Shown here: positions 31,921-40,184 of the stretch, piece by piece
Numbering within the stretch: the first letter of the stretch is position 1
Layout: every line of letters begins with the position of its first letter
From: Klebsiella pneumoniae
Lineage (GTDB): Bacteria; Pseudomonadota; Gammaproteobacteria; Pseudomonadales; CAMAPQ01
Length of the DNA: 51,547 bases
Reading direction: 5' to 3'
Assembly: GCA_945860125.1 (NCBI GenBank)
Contig: CAMAPQ010000009.1
Span: forward strand, 1 to 51,547
Made by a program: the position numbers and the translations under genes
The notes under the pieces: model-generated
The model's database searches: none
What the model saw: only the letters and a program-made list of their open reading frames with translations
Told to the model about the DNA's origin: nothing

Positions 31921-32796
31921 ATGACAACGTTATTTGTAAAACATCTGACAGTCATTGACTTTAGTTATCTGCACACTACGCTCGGAATAGTGGGCGAGAG
32001 TTTAATAGTTGATATCGCCATCAAAGGCGCATTAGATGACCAAGGAATGATTCTTGACTTTGGCGATGCCAAAAAAATATTAAAAAAGAAAATTGATGCA
32101 AGTATTGATCATACGCTGGTTATACCGACACTTTCACCTTATCTAGAAATAAGCACACATAAAGAACAAACAATGCTTAGTTTTGATTTTGGTCGCCACA
32201 CGTTAAATCTTACGTCACCGAATACAAGCCTTTTTCAAATCACGGAACAAGAAATAACGCCTGAAACAATTGAAAAAACACTAGAAACGTTACTCATCCC
32301 TTTACTACCAGAATATGCAAGCAGTTTAAGCATAAGAGCTTACCCTGAAACAACTCAAGGCGCTTACTACCATTACACGCATGGCTTAAAAAAACATTAC
32401 GGTAACTGCCAACGCATTGCACATGGTCACCGTTCACGCATTGAAATTTGGCAAAATAATCAACGTGCTTTTCATTTTGAACAAGAATGGAGTCGTTTAC
32501 TAAATGCGCGTTTTTTAGGTTCACAAGAAAATATCACTCAGATATTAAAAAGAAGTTCAGAATCTTATTTTCAATTTTCCTATCAAGCACCTCAAGGCTT
32601 TTTTGAATTAACGCTGCCGGAATCTAGCTGTTACCTAATGGAAACAGAAACAACTGTTGAGTTTATTGCTGAACATATCGCTCAAAAATTAAGCGAACGT
32701 TATCCTCAAGATTATATCGAAGTTCAAGCTTATGAAGGTGTCAATAAAGGCGCAATAGCAATCACAGAGAGCAATCTTGCTACATATCCAGATTAA
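31921..32796 (+). CDS. Tandem PTPS-like protein (6-carboxytetrahydropterin synthase family)
   Basis: The 291 residues hold two T-fold halves. The N-terminal half (1-125) opens LFVKHLTVIDFSYL and has GMILDFGDAKKILKK and DHTLVIP, as in the QueD/PTPS core, but lacks the zinc-binding histidines. The C-terminal half carries HYGNCQRIAHGHRSRIEIW, the catalytic Cys and HGH zinc motif. QueD makes carboxy-tetrahydropterin for queuosine. A fused version of about 280-300 residues occurs in several gammaproteobacteria; its exact substrate is not known to me. It is monocistronic, and a MITE-like element follows at 32843. Confidence 0.8.
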   Translation: MTTLFVKHLTVIDFSYLHTTLGIVGESLIVDIAIKGALDDQGMILDFGDAKKILKKKIDASIDHTLVIPTLSPYLEISTHKEQTMLSFDFGRHTLNLTSPNTSLFQITEQEITPETIEKTLETLLIPLLPEYASSLSIRAYPETTQGAYYHYTHGLKKHYGNCQRIAHGHRSRIEIWQNNQRAFHFEQEWSRLLNARFLGSQENITQILKRSSESYFQFSYQAPQGFFELTLPESSCYLMETETTVEFIAEHIAQKLSERYPQDYIEVQAYEGVNKGAIAITESNLATYPD

Positions 32797-32842
32797 CCTA
32801 TCTAAAATGCAGCAATACCATTGATGCTGAAAATGAATGGCA

Positions 32843-32946
32843 TATACCCAAAGCAATTGGAATCACGGTAAGGCGGCAGATAAACGATGTGATTGGGGTG
32901 AATGAGCGCTGCCAACAGTGCCGTGGTTTCAAGTACAAAGGGTATA
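32843..32946 (-). repeat. Shortened (104-bp) copy of the MITE-like element
   Basis: Same ends as the 15664 copy (TATACCCAAAGCAATTGGA to AAGTACAAAGGGTATA), with about 23 bases missing from the middle. It lies in the 251-base gap before the beta-barrel gene at 33048. Confidence 0.8.
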
Positions 32947-33047
32947 GCGATAAAAAATAAATCATGCTAAGTTTCGCCTGTATTAATGCTTGTTACATTA
33001 TCAGAGGTGTAACGCTGTGCATCTATTCGATATAGAAGGATATTTCC

Positions 33048-33749
33048 ATGAAACGCTCAAGCTCTCATCTATTGGTTGTTAGCTATTTAATTGTTACTTT
33101 ACTGGGAATTCAATCGCCACCGGCACAAGCTTCTTCAGCAATTGGCTTTGAAGCAGGCTCTATGGGTTTAGGGGTTGTTGCATACCAACCGATTAGAGAT
33201 AACTTAAATCTTCGCTTATTCTGGCAAGGCCTATCTTTAAATGCTGATATTAATACTGATTCAGTTGCTTATGAGGCAGAAGCCAAACTTAATCAGTTTG
33301 GTATATCAGGCGAATGGCACCCTATTCATAACGGGTTTTTTATTAACTCAGGGCTGATTCGCACACAAAATAAAATTTTGCTTGATAGTGAAACTTCAAA
33401 CTCATTTCAAGTGGGAAATGATCAATATATAGGTAACATCGCCCTATCAGGTAGCGTGATTTTTGCGCCTTTAAGCCCTTTTTTTAGTGTCGGCTGGAAT
33501 TCTGCCGCACTTAATCATCATGGATTTAGCTTTAATGCTGAAATAGGCTTTTTCTGGCAAGACTCTCCTGAAATTACGCTGCAAGGTAGCGGTACAGCCA
33601 TTAAAACTGGTGATACGCTTGCTATAGATGTAAGCAATCACCCCACCTTTCAAAAAAGCCTTAAAGAAGAACAGACTTCGCTTGAAGAGGAAACCAAAAA
33701 CTTCAAACTATTTCCAGTGCTGAATCTAGGTTTCAGCTACCAGTTTTAA
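33048..33749 (+). CDS. Predicted outer-membrane beta-barrel protein
   Basis: This 233-residue protein has a signal peptide ending AQASS and amphipathic strands throughout: AIGFEAGSMGLGVVAYQ, NLRLFWQGLSLNADIN, FGISGEWHPIHNGFFIN and FNAEIGFFW. It ends LGFSYQF, and a terminal Phe is typical of BAM-assembled barrels. No named family was recognised. It sits 33 bases upstream of the autotransporter gene and is probably co-transcribed with it and lptD/surA. Confidence 0.72.
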   Translation: MKRSSSHLLVVSYLIVTLLGIQSPPAQASSAIGFEAGSMGLGVVAYQPIRDNLNLRLFWQGLSLNADINTDSVAYEAEAKLNQFGISGEWHPIHNGFFINSGLIRTQNKILLDSETSNSFQVGNDQYIGNIALSGSVIFAPLSPFFSVGWNSAALNHHGFSFNAEIGFFWQDSPEITLQGSGTAIKTGDTLAIDVSNHPTFQKSLKEEQTSLEEETKNFKLFPVLNLGFSYQF

Positions 33750-33782
33750 TCGTCTTCTTAGAGCAATACAAGGAGGAAGAAC

Positions 33783-35423
33783 ATGGCACAACGCAAAATG
33801 ATGCCCAATGCATTAAAGAAAGTAGCTTGGTTTGCTTTTTTAACTTTAGTTATAAGTGCACGCGCCTTTGCACTGGAAGCTAATATTACATGTCCAGATC
33901 TTGACAATCTGTCAAGCTGTATTGTGTCACCCAGCAATAGTTTTAGCACCGAAGGTATCGTTGAAACACTCAATAGTATTAACGAGTGTAAAACCAATGA
34001 ACAACAAACAGAAGTAACCTGTAGCACCACGCAAGGCATTCCTTTTTCGTGCTCAAGTCTTTCGGAAAATACTGCAAGCTGTCGACTACCAGATAATACG
34101 CAAATTAATTGCGCCAATATCAGCGATGAATCAGCAACCTGCTTACTGGCTTCAGATGACACACTAAAAGATAAACTTACCGAAGGTATTCAAACGCCAG
34201 CCTGGCGAGATATGGCTATTATCCTCGCAATGATTTGCCCCACGCGCAAACTAACCCCTGATTTACAAGCAGAATGCGATAGGCTTATTTCTCAGGCTTT
34301 AAATGGCGAATCACTCAGCGATCTACTAAACCAGATCACTCCCATGGGTGCCGCCTCTAGCGTAGATGCAACACGTCTTGCTGATGAAGCACATCGTCGG
34401 TATATACGACAAAGAATTATGAGTTTAAGAAAAGAAAAAGTAACGCCTTATCAATCGGTTAATCATGCATCTTCTTTCTTTTCTTTACTCTCCTCTGTAG
34501 CAGATAATAGTATTGAACCAAGCACTGCTTACGATCAGCCTACTTTCTCAAGAGTGGGTAGCTTTTTTAATGGTGCGGTTTTATCTGGTGATAAAGCCAA
34601 TTCAAACGATGAACTCGGCTCAGATTGGACTACCGCTAGTTTTACAGGGGGTATTGATTACCGTTTAACTAACCAATTTATTTATGGCTCCGCTTTTGGC
34701 TATCAACAAACCACGATTGAGCTTGTACAAAACCGTTATCAAATGGATCAAACAGGCTATAGCGCAAGCTTATATGGGTCATGGTTTAATAAAGAGGGTT
34801 TTTATTTAGAATCGGTCCTATCTTACAGTGGCTACCGTTTTAATCAGGATAGAAATATTAGTTATAACTTAGGCTCTCTCAATGTATCGCAACTAGCAAC
34901 GTCCCGTTATTTTTCTGATAAAACCTCTCTTACTTTAGGTAGTGGAGTTCAAAAAGAATATCGCGCTTTGTCTATTGACTGCTATCTTCTAGGCGAACTA
35001 AGCCAGTCAACCGTTGATGGATATGAGGAAAAAATTACCAGCAATAATAACAATGGCGCAGGTTGGGCATTGCATTATAACGATCAAAGTCAAGACTCAA
35101 AAAGGTTATCCTTAGGCACTCAAATCAGTTATGCGCTATCCCAACGCTGGGGTGTTTTACAGCCAACAGCACGTATTGAGTTTTTACATGAGCTTGAAAC
35201 AGACAAAAGAAATATTTCAGGTTATTTCTCTGGCAATACGATCAACCCCCTTTCTTTTTCCCTGAGCACGAACGCAATTGATCAAAACTATTTCCAAACA
35301 GGTGTTGGTGCTTCTATGGTATTTACAGCCAATCAGTCCGCTTTTATATTTTTAGAATCTCTCCTAGGACATCAAACATTTAGTCAAACCTACTTAAACG
35401 CCGGTTGGCGCTGGGAGCTATGA
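33783..35423 (+). CDS. Autotransporter-type protein with Cys-rich short passenger
   Basis: A signal peptide (ends ARAFA) precedes a short, Cys-rich region (residues about 30-125) with eight regularly spaced cysteines. Two near-copies of C-x2-[LI]-S-[ED]-x2-A-[ST]-C are visible. A helical linker (about 135-235: AIILAMICPTRK, ADEAHRRYIRQRIMSLRK) leads to a C-terminal autotransporter barrel (about 260-546: YGSAFGYQQTTI, GYSASLYGSWFN and final NAGWRWEL). The passenger is far smaller than in typical adhesins. The even cysteine number suggests disulfides. Its stop overlaps the lptD start (ATGA), so expression is coupled to LPS-export machinery. GGAGG is present upstream of the ATG. Confidence 0.8.
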   Translation: MAQRKMMPNALKKVAWFAFLTLVISARAFALEANITCPDLDNLSSCIVSPSNSFSTEGIVETLNSINECKTNEQQTEVTCSTTQGIPFSCSSLSENTASCRLPDNTQINCANISDESATCLLASDDTLKDKLTEGIQTPAWRDMAIILAMICPTRKLTPDLQAECDRLISQALNGESLSDLLNQITPMGAASSVDATRLADEAHRRYIRQRIMSLRKEKVTPYQSVNHASSFFSLLSSVADNSIEPSTAYDQPTFSRVGSFFNGAVLSGDKANSNDELGSDWTTASFTGGIDYRLTNQFIYGSAFGYQQTTIELVQNRYQMDQTGYSASLYGSWFNKEGFYLESVLSYSGYRFNQDRNISYNLGSLNVSQLATSRYFSDKTSLTLGSGVQKEYRALSIDCYLLGELSQSTVDGYEEKITSNNNNGAGWALHYNDQSQDSKRLSLGTQISYALSQRWGVLQPTARIEFLHELETDKRNISGYFSGNTINPLSFSLSTNAIDQNYFQTGVGASMVFTANQSAFIFLESLLGHQTFSQTYLNAGWRWEL

Positions 35424-37723
35424 AGCGCTTTACTTTTATTTTTACGGCATTTTTCAGTATCAGCACTTTTGATCGTGCTTTTGCTGATACGCCTGTTTCT
35501 AGCATAGATAATGAACTAGATTGGGCTGCTTCTCCTGCTCCTAATAATTCATATGCTTATGAGTGTGAAGGTGCTTATATTGAGCCAGAAAGAGAAAATA
35601 TTGATTCAACACCAAAAAAAGACACTTATATTTATGGCTCAGCTAACACATACAACTATTCCCCTAAAGGATTTAGTGAGCTTCAAGGCAACGTTATTTT
35701 TCAACAAGACGATGGTCAATTTCAAAGCGATAATGCCTTATTTGATGAAGATAAAAGCCAAATCAAACTCGACGGCAATATCATTCTCAGGGAGAAAGGA
35801 TTATTACTAAAAGCGCAATCAGGCGAACTTAATTTACAAAAAAAAGAGTACCGTCTTAAAAACGCAAAATATGTTTTACATGGCCCAGGCTTAAGAGGTG
35901 AAGCGAAAGAAATTAGTATGGTTGCTAACCATCAAATTTATCTTAGACAAGCAACCTTCACGACTTGCCCACCCCGCTCTAATGATTGGTCATTTACCGG
36001 CACAAAAATCATTATTAATCGCGAAGAAGGTTGGGGCACGATAAATAATAGTGTTTTTCGTATTAAAGAAGTTCCTGTTGGGTATCTACCCTATTTTAAT
36101 TTTCCGATTGATAGCAGAAGAAAAACAGGAATACTTTACCCTACGATTACTGATCTAGGACAGCCAGATATTTCGATCCCTTTTTATTGGAATATTGCCC
36201 CACAATATGACGCTACATTTACACCTCGCTTTATTGACCAACGAGGCGTTTTAGCAACATCACGCTTTCGCTATCTTTCCAAAAATAAAGGAGAAGGCGA
36301 TTTTATTTTTGAAGAAATAAACAAGGATAAGCTATTTAATTCAAAATCAAGATCACATGGTATTTGGCATCATAAAATTGATGAAGGAAAATTCAGTGCC
36401 AATGCTGATTTAAACTATTTATCAGACAATAATTTTTTCATCGATTTTGAAGATGACTTACAATTAAACAGCCAAACTTATGTTGATCGCGCTGCGTCTT
36501 TTAATTGGAATGATGATCGCGTGCAAGCAGGTATGATTTTTCAATCATACCAAATTATTGATTCAACCGTTACACCTGAAAATCACTCTTACAGACGCAT
36601 GCCTGAAAGTTTTTTACAATTACAAAAAGAAGTGTTTCATCGATTTACTTGGGAAAATCTATGGCAGCATGTTTATTTTGCACAGCCTGATGCCTTAAGC
36701 GTGCCCTATGCTAATCGTCTTCACTGGCAATCAAGTTTAAGTTATCCTTGGTATCAAATTTGGGGATTTATTGAGCCTAAAATTACTGCACATATCTCTG
36801 AGTATTATTTTTTGGGTAACCATGAGGGGCTCAGCGATACAGAAAAAAGAGTTTTGCCTAGTTTTAGCTTAAATAGCGGTTTATTTTTTGATAAACATTA
36901 TGAAGAAAAGAAATTAACACAAACACTTGAACCTAGAATATTTTTCTCCTACGTTCCTTTTCGCGATCAAAGTACTTTACCTAATTTTGAAAGCTCTGAA
37001 TTTACCCTTAGCATGGAACAGTTGATACGAGAAAATCGCTTTAGCGGATTTGACCGCATTGGCGACGCAAAACAAGTTTCTTTAATGCTATGGAGTCGAT
37101 TTATCAGCGATCAGACGGGGGAAGAAAAAGCGCTTATTAGGGCAGGTGAAGCTTTTTATCTTGAAGATCCACAAGTACAGATTAATCCAGGCAATACCCG
37201 ACATTATTCAACCAGCCCTTTTTTATTAGATGGACAATTTGCTTGGCCACAACATACCACCATAAAAATGGCGGTAGAATATAATCATCGTGAAGAATTG
37301 ATACAAAGCGGCGCAACAGAAATTCAGTTCCATAAAAATTTAAACCGTATTTTAAATTTAGGCTATCGTTACCGACGTGAGACAATTGAAACAGATAAAA
37401 TAGACCAGATTCAGTTTTCATTTAGCCAAAGCATTCACCCTAAATGGCGTGTTTTAAGCGCTATTCAATATGATAGAGAGGGTGAATCTAGTCTTGGCAA
37501 TATTCTTGGCCTTAATTATGAGAGCTGTTGCTGGTTACTACAGATGCTGTATACGCAAAATATCAGACCAAAAACAGAGGTTTTTTCTGAAGACTTTAGT
37601 TATAAATACTCTTTTATCATTGAGTTTGTTTTTAAAGGTTTAGGTAATCTTGGCAATAAATCCGAAAGAATATTTGGTAATAGCATACCTGGTTACAACA
37701 AGTTTCATTATTTTGAAAACTAG
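35420..37723 (+). CDS. lptD: LPS-assembly protein LptD
   Basis: This outer-membrane translocon inserts LPS in the outer leaflet together with LptE. After a signal peptide (cleaved near RAFA) and linker comes an LptA-like OstA domain (about 75-200: FSELQGNVIFQQDDGQ, SGELNLQKKEYRLKNAKYVL), then the large barrel (RKTGILYPTITDLGQPDIS, YYWNIAP-like strands). Conserved Cys pairs are present: one in TTCPP, and adjacent CC in YESCCWLLQ. Length 767 is normal. The chosen ATG overlaps the preceding stop by 4 bases; the longer TTG start at 35405 would lie inside the autotransporter. surA follows 9 bases later, as in many gammaproteobacteria. Confidence 0.95.
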   Translation: MKRFTFIFTAFFSISTFDRAFADTPVSSIDNELDWAASPAPNNSYAYECEGAYIEPERENIDSTPKKDTYIYGSANTYNYSPKGFSELQGNVIFQQDDGQFQSDNALFDEDKSQIKLDGNIILREKGLLLKAQSGELNLQKKEYRLKNAKYVLHGPGLRGEAKEISMVANHQIYLRQATFTTCPPRSNDWSFTGTKIIINREEGWGTINNSVFRIKEVPVGYLPYFNFPIDSRRKTGILYPTITDLGQPDISIPFYWNIAPQYDATFTPRFIDQRGVLATSRFRYLSKNKGEGDFIFEEINKDKLFNSKSRSHGIWHHKIDEGKFSANADLNYLSDNNFFIDFEDDLQLNSQTYVDRAASFNWNDDRVQAGMIFQSYQIIDSTVTPENHSYRRMPESFLQLQKEVFHRFTWENLWQHVYFAQPDALSVPYANRLHWQSSLSYPWYQIWGFIEPKITAHISEYYFLGNHEGLSDTEKRVLPSFSLNSGLFFDKHYEEKKLTQTLEPRIFFSYVPFRDQSTLPNFESSEFTLSMEQLIRENRFSGFDRIGDAKQVSLMLWSRFISDQTGEEKALIRAGEAFYLEDPQVQINPGNTRHYSTSPFLLDGQFAWPQHTTIKMAVEYNHREELIQSGATEIQFHKNLNRILNLGYRYRRETIETDKIDQIQFSFSQSIHPKWRVLSAIQYDREGESSLGNILGLNYESCCWLLQMLYTQNIRPKTEVFSEDFSYKYSFIIEFVFKGLGNLGNKSERIFGNSIPGYNKFHYFEN

Positions 37724-37732
37724 AGGCACATC

Positions 37733-39031
37733 GTGAAAAAAATTGTTCTGTATTCATTTTTACTACTATTAATCTCACCTTTTACTTTTGGCAAAACGCA
37801 AGTCGATACGCTGGATAAAATTGTTGCGATTGTTAATGACAACATTATTTTACAAAGCGAAATTGATCAAAGAATGGCGCAAGTTCTTAAAAGCTTAAAA
37901 GAAGAAATAAGTTCTTTACCACCTCAATCAATTATTTATTCGCAAGTTTTAGAACGTATGCTTTTGGAGGAAATACAGCTTCAGCTTGCAAAAACTGCAG
38001 GAATTCGTGTCTCTGACGAAAATGTTAATCGTACAATTCAAAAAATTGCCTCTTCAAATAAAATGACGCTTGATCAATTTCATCAATCCTTTAAAAACAC
38101 GAAAGAGTTTGAAGTTTTTTATCAGCAAATAAAAAAGGAATTACTAATAAATGAATTACAACAAAAACAAGTTGGGAAACGTATTCATATTTCAGAACAA
38201 GATATTCAAAATTTTTTAAACTCAGCTGTTGCGCATAATGTTATTTCTTCTGAATATCATCTAGGACATATCCTCATTCCCTTACCAGAATCACCAGATA
38301 GCAAAACCCTAGAGCAGGCAAAAAAAATTGCTGAGAAAGTTCATGATGAACTCAAAAAAGGGACAGGCTTTAAAGAAGCCGCTATTGCTTTTTCGGGTGA
38401 TCAATATGCACTAGAGGGCGGAGACTTAGGATGGCGAGAAGGAAACCAGCTCCCTACACTATTTGAAGGAAAAGTCAGCGTAATGAATACAGGGGAAGTC
38501 TCTGAGCCTTTTCGTAGCCCCAGCGGATTTCATATTATTAAGCTAATAGCAAAAAAAGGTGGCAATGAAAAAATTATTAATCAAACTCACGTCCAACATA
38601 TTCTAATAAAACAAAATGAAATTAGATCACAGCAAGCTTGTGAGGATTTAATTAAAGAAATATATAAGCGCACTCAAAAAGGTGAAGACTTTGCTGAATT
38701 GGCTAGAATTTACTCTGACGATCCAGGTAGCGCAAATCGTGGCGGAGATCTTGAATGGGTATCACCCAATCAAATGGTGCCAGAGTTTGATGCTGTCATG
38801 AAAACAACGCAAGCTAATCAAATAAGCCCGCCTTTTCAATCTACTTTTGGATGGCATATTTTAAAAGTAGTAGAAAGAAGAAACCAAGACTTAAGCTTGG
38901 CATTAAGACAAGAGCAAGCACAGCAGTTTATCTTCAAAAAGAAGTTTGATGAAGAACTTAACCTATGGCTTAGGGAGATTAAAGGCGAAGCTTTTATTGA
39001 GATAAAAAACACGCCAAACAATAAAGAATAA
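37733..39031 (+). CDS. surA: Periplasmic chaperone and peptidyl-prolyl isomerase SurA
   Basis: SurA escorts outer-membrane proteins, notably LptD, to the BAM complex. A signal peptide (MKKIVLYSFLLLLIS, cleaved near TFG) is followed by the N-terminal chaperone domain (LDKIVAIVNDNIILQSEID) and two parvulin domains (about 172-275 and 285-385) with EYHLGHILIPLPE, GGDLGWREGNQLP, HVQHILIK and GGDLEWVSPNQMVPEFD. A short C-terminal helix completes the chaperone core. Length 432 is normal. The usual pdxA-ksgA follow-on genes are absent here. Confidence 0.96.
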   Translation: MKKIVLYSFLLLLISPFTFGKTQVDTLDKIVAIVNDNIILQSEIDQRMAQVLKSLKEEISSLPPQSIIYSQVLERMLLEEIQLQLAKTAGIRVSDENVNRTIQKIASSNKMTLDQFHQSFKNTKEFEVFYQQIKKELLINELQQKQVGKRIHISEQDIQNFLNSAVAHNVISSEYHLGHILIPLPESPDSKTLEQAKKIAEKVHDELKKGTGFKEAAIAFSGDQYALEGGDLGWREGNQLPTLFEGKVSVMNTGEVSEPFRSPSGFHIIKLIAKKGGNEKIINQTHVQHILIKQNEIRSQQACEDLIKEIYKRTQKGEDFAELARIYSDDPGSANRGGDLEWVSPNQMVPEFDAVMKTTQANQISPPFQSTFGWHILKVVERRNQDLSLALRQEQAQQFIFKKKFDEELNLWLREIKGEAFIEIKNTPNNKE

Positions 39032-39302
39032 TCATAAAAAAATTAGTCACAATATTCTAATTTTTTTAATTAATATTACCAACGTAACGTAAAGGGTAGC
39101 CCAGAAACATACGTGAACGAGAGACAAACAAAGTCAAATATAGGCTGTTTTTTCTTTGGTGTAACAAGGTTCGTGTATTTGGTTGATCGATGCAGCTAGT
39201 GCATACCACTTTGGGGGGACACTGAAGTAATGCTGTTGTTACGCCTTTGTTTTCTAGACGTTTTTTAATTTTAAATTAGTGCTAATAGCGAGAGAAAAAG
39301 TT
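39032..39302. other. Intergenic region upstream of the phasin-like gene
   Basis: 271 bases containing the phasin promoter, with a surA-distal AT-rich stretch at 39040-39075. No hairpin followed by a T-run was seen after surA. Confidence 0.4.
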
Positions 39303-39710
39303 ATGACAGATATCAAGGAAAAAGTAAAAGAGCAGTTGGACCAAGCAAACCAATCAATCGAACAGATTACAAAAGCAGGCCGCGGCTTAGTAATTAAACT
39401 GTCTGACGGTACCAATAAACAGTTCAATGAACTTGTTAAAGTGGGCCAACAGCAAGAAGAAGAAGGTAAATCACTCGCTTCTCAAGTGCGCGCTGCATGG
39501 GATGGCCAGTTCACAAATAAGGAATATCTAGGCAAATTGAAACTTGCAACACTAGGTCTTGTTACCAAAACGAAAGATGGCGCACAAAAAATGTTTGAAG
39601 AACTTGTTCAATTGGGCGAAAACCAAAAGGGCGAGCCAGCTGCAGCTGCAGCTGTTAAAAAGCCAGTTATTAAGGCTGCTGCTCCTAAGAAATCAGAAGT
39701 AGCTGCCTAG
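39303..39710 (+). CDS. Phasin-like protein with Ala/Lys-rich tail
   Basis: This 135-residue helical protein has two related stretches, GLVIKLSDGTNKQFNELVKVG and GLVTKTKDGAQKMFEELVQLG, an apparent internal duplication of a phasin helix. The tail is rich in Ala, Lys and Pro (AAAAAVKKPVIKAAAPKK), like the DNA-binding histone-like tail of PhaF but shorter. It may coat PHA granules or link them to the nucleoid. The ATG at 39303 has GAGAG upstream; the longer frame from 39279 has no ribosome site. A strong hairpin follows at 39728. Confidence 0.78.
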   Translation: MTDIKEKVKEQLDQANQSIEQITKAGRGLVIKLSDGTNKQFNELVKVGQQQEEEGKSLASQVRAAWDGQFTNKEYLGKLKLATLGLVTKTKDGAQKMFEELVQLGENQKGEPAAAAAVKKPVIKAAAPKKSEVAA

Positions 39711-39727
39711 CACTTTCTGAATGAGAT

Positions 39728-39763
39728 CTCGCTGTAATAGCTTTAGTTATTTATTACAGCGAG
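39728..39763. terminator. 12-bp hairpin after the phasin-like gene
   Basis: CTCGCTGTAATA pairs with TATTACAGCGAG across a 12-base loop. No T-run follows directly; the next hairpin downstream may complete termination. Confidence 0.6.
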
Positions 39764-39788
39764 TGAAAGCGAGTGACAAGGTGCTGGT

Positions 39789-39838
39789 AAGTAGGTTCTG
39801 CCACAGATAACCTTCTAGGGCAGGCCTACTTATTTTTA
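39789..39838 (+). terminator. Rho-independent terminator
   Basis: AAGTAGG and CTGCC pair with GGCAG and CCTACTT, and ATTTTTATTTTC follows. It lies between the convergent phasin and ihfA genes. A further small hairpin (CTTCCCA...TGGGAAG) follows at 39842-39865, next to the ihfA stop. Confidence 0.75.
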
Positions 39839-39866
39839 TTTTCTTCCCAGGCTTTCGCTTGGGAAG

Positions 39867-40184
39867 TTATAGCTCCCCCTGCTCCAGAGTTCCATCTTCT
39901 AATTTTTCTATCCCTTCTTTAAGCTTTTGCCCTGGCTTAAATGTTACGACTCGCCTAGAAGCAATCTGCACCGCCTCTCCTGTTTTAGGATTGCGCCCTG
40001 GACGCTGACTTTTATTTCTTAAATCAAAATTACCAAATCCAGATAACTTAATATTCTCATTATTTTCTAAGGCCGTGCACAACTCCTCAAAAAAAACCTC
40101 TACAATCTGCTTCGCTGTGCGCTTATTAAGCCCAACATCATTAATTAATCTTTCTGAAATATCCGCTTTTGTTAGCGCCGCCAT
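39867..40184 (-). CDS. ihfA: Integration host factor, alpha subunit
   Basis: This 105-residue DNA-bending protein of the HU/IHF family pairs with IHF-beta. Seen: [59 protein letters not shown] (the beta-arm with the intercalating Pro) and [14 protein letters not shown]. It overlaps the pheT end by 13 bases, the usual gammaproteobacterial order pheS-pheT-ihfA. Confidence 0.97.
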   Translation of the reverse strand: MAALTKADISERLINDVGLNKRTAKQIVEVFFEELCTALENNENIKLSGFGNFDLRNKSQRPGRNPKTGEAVQIASRRVVTFKPGQKLKEGIEKLEDGTLEQGEL

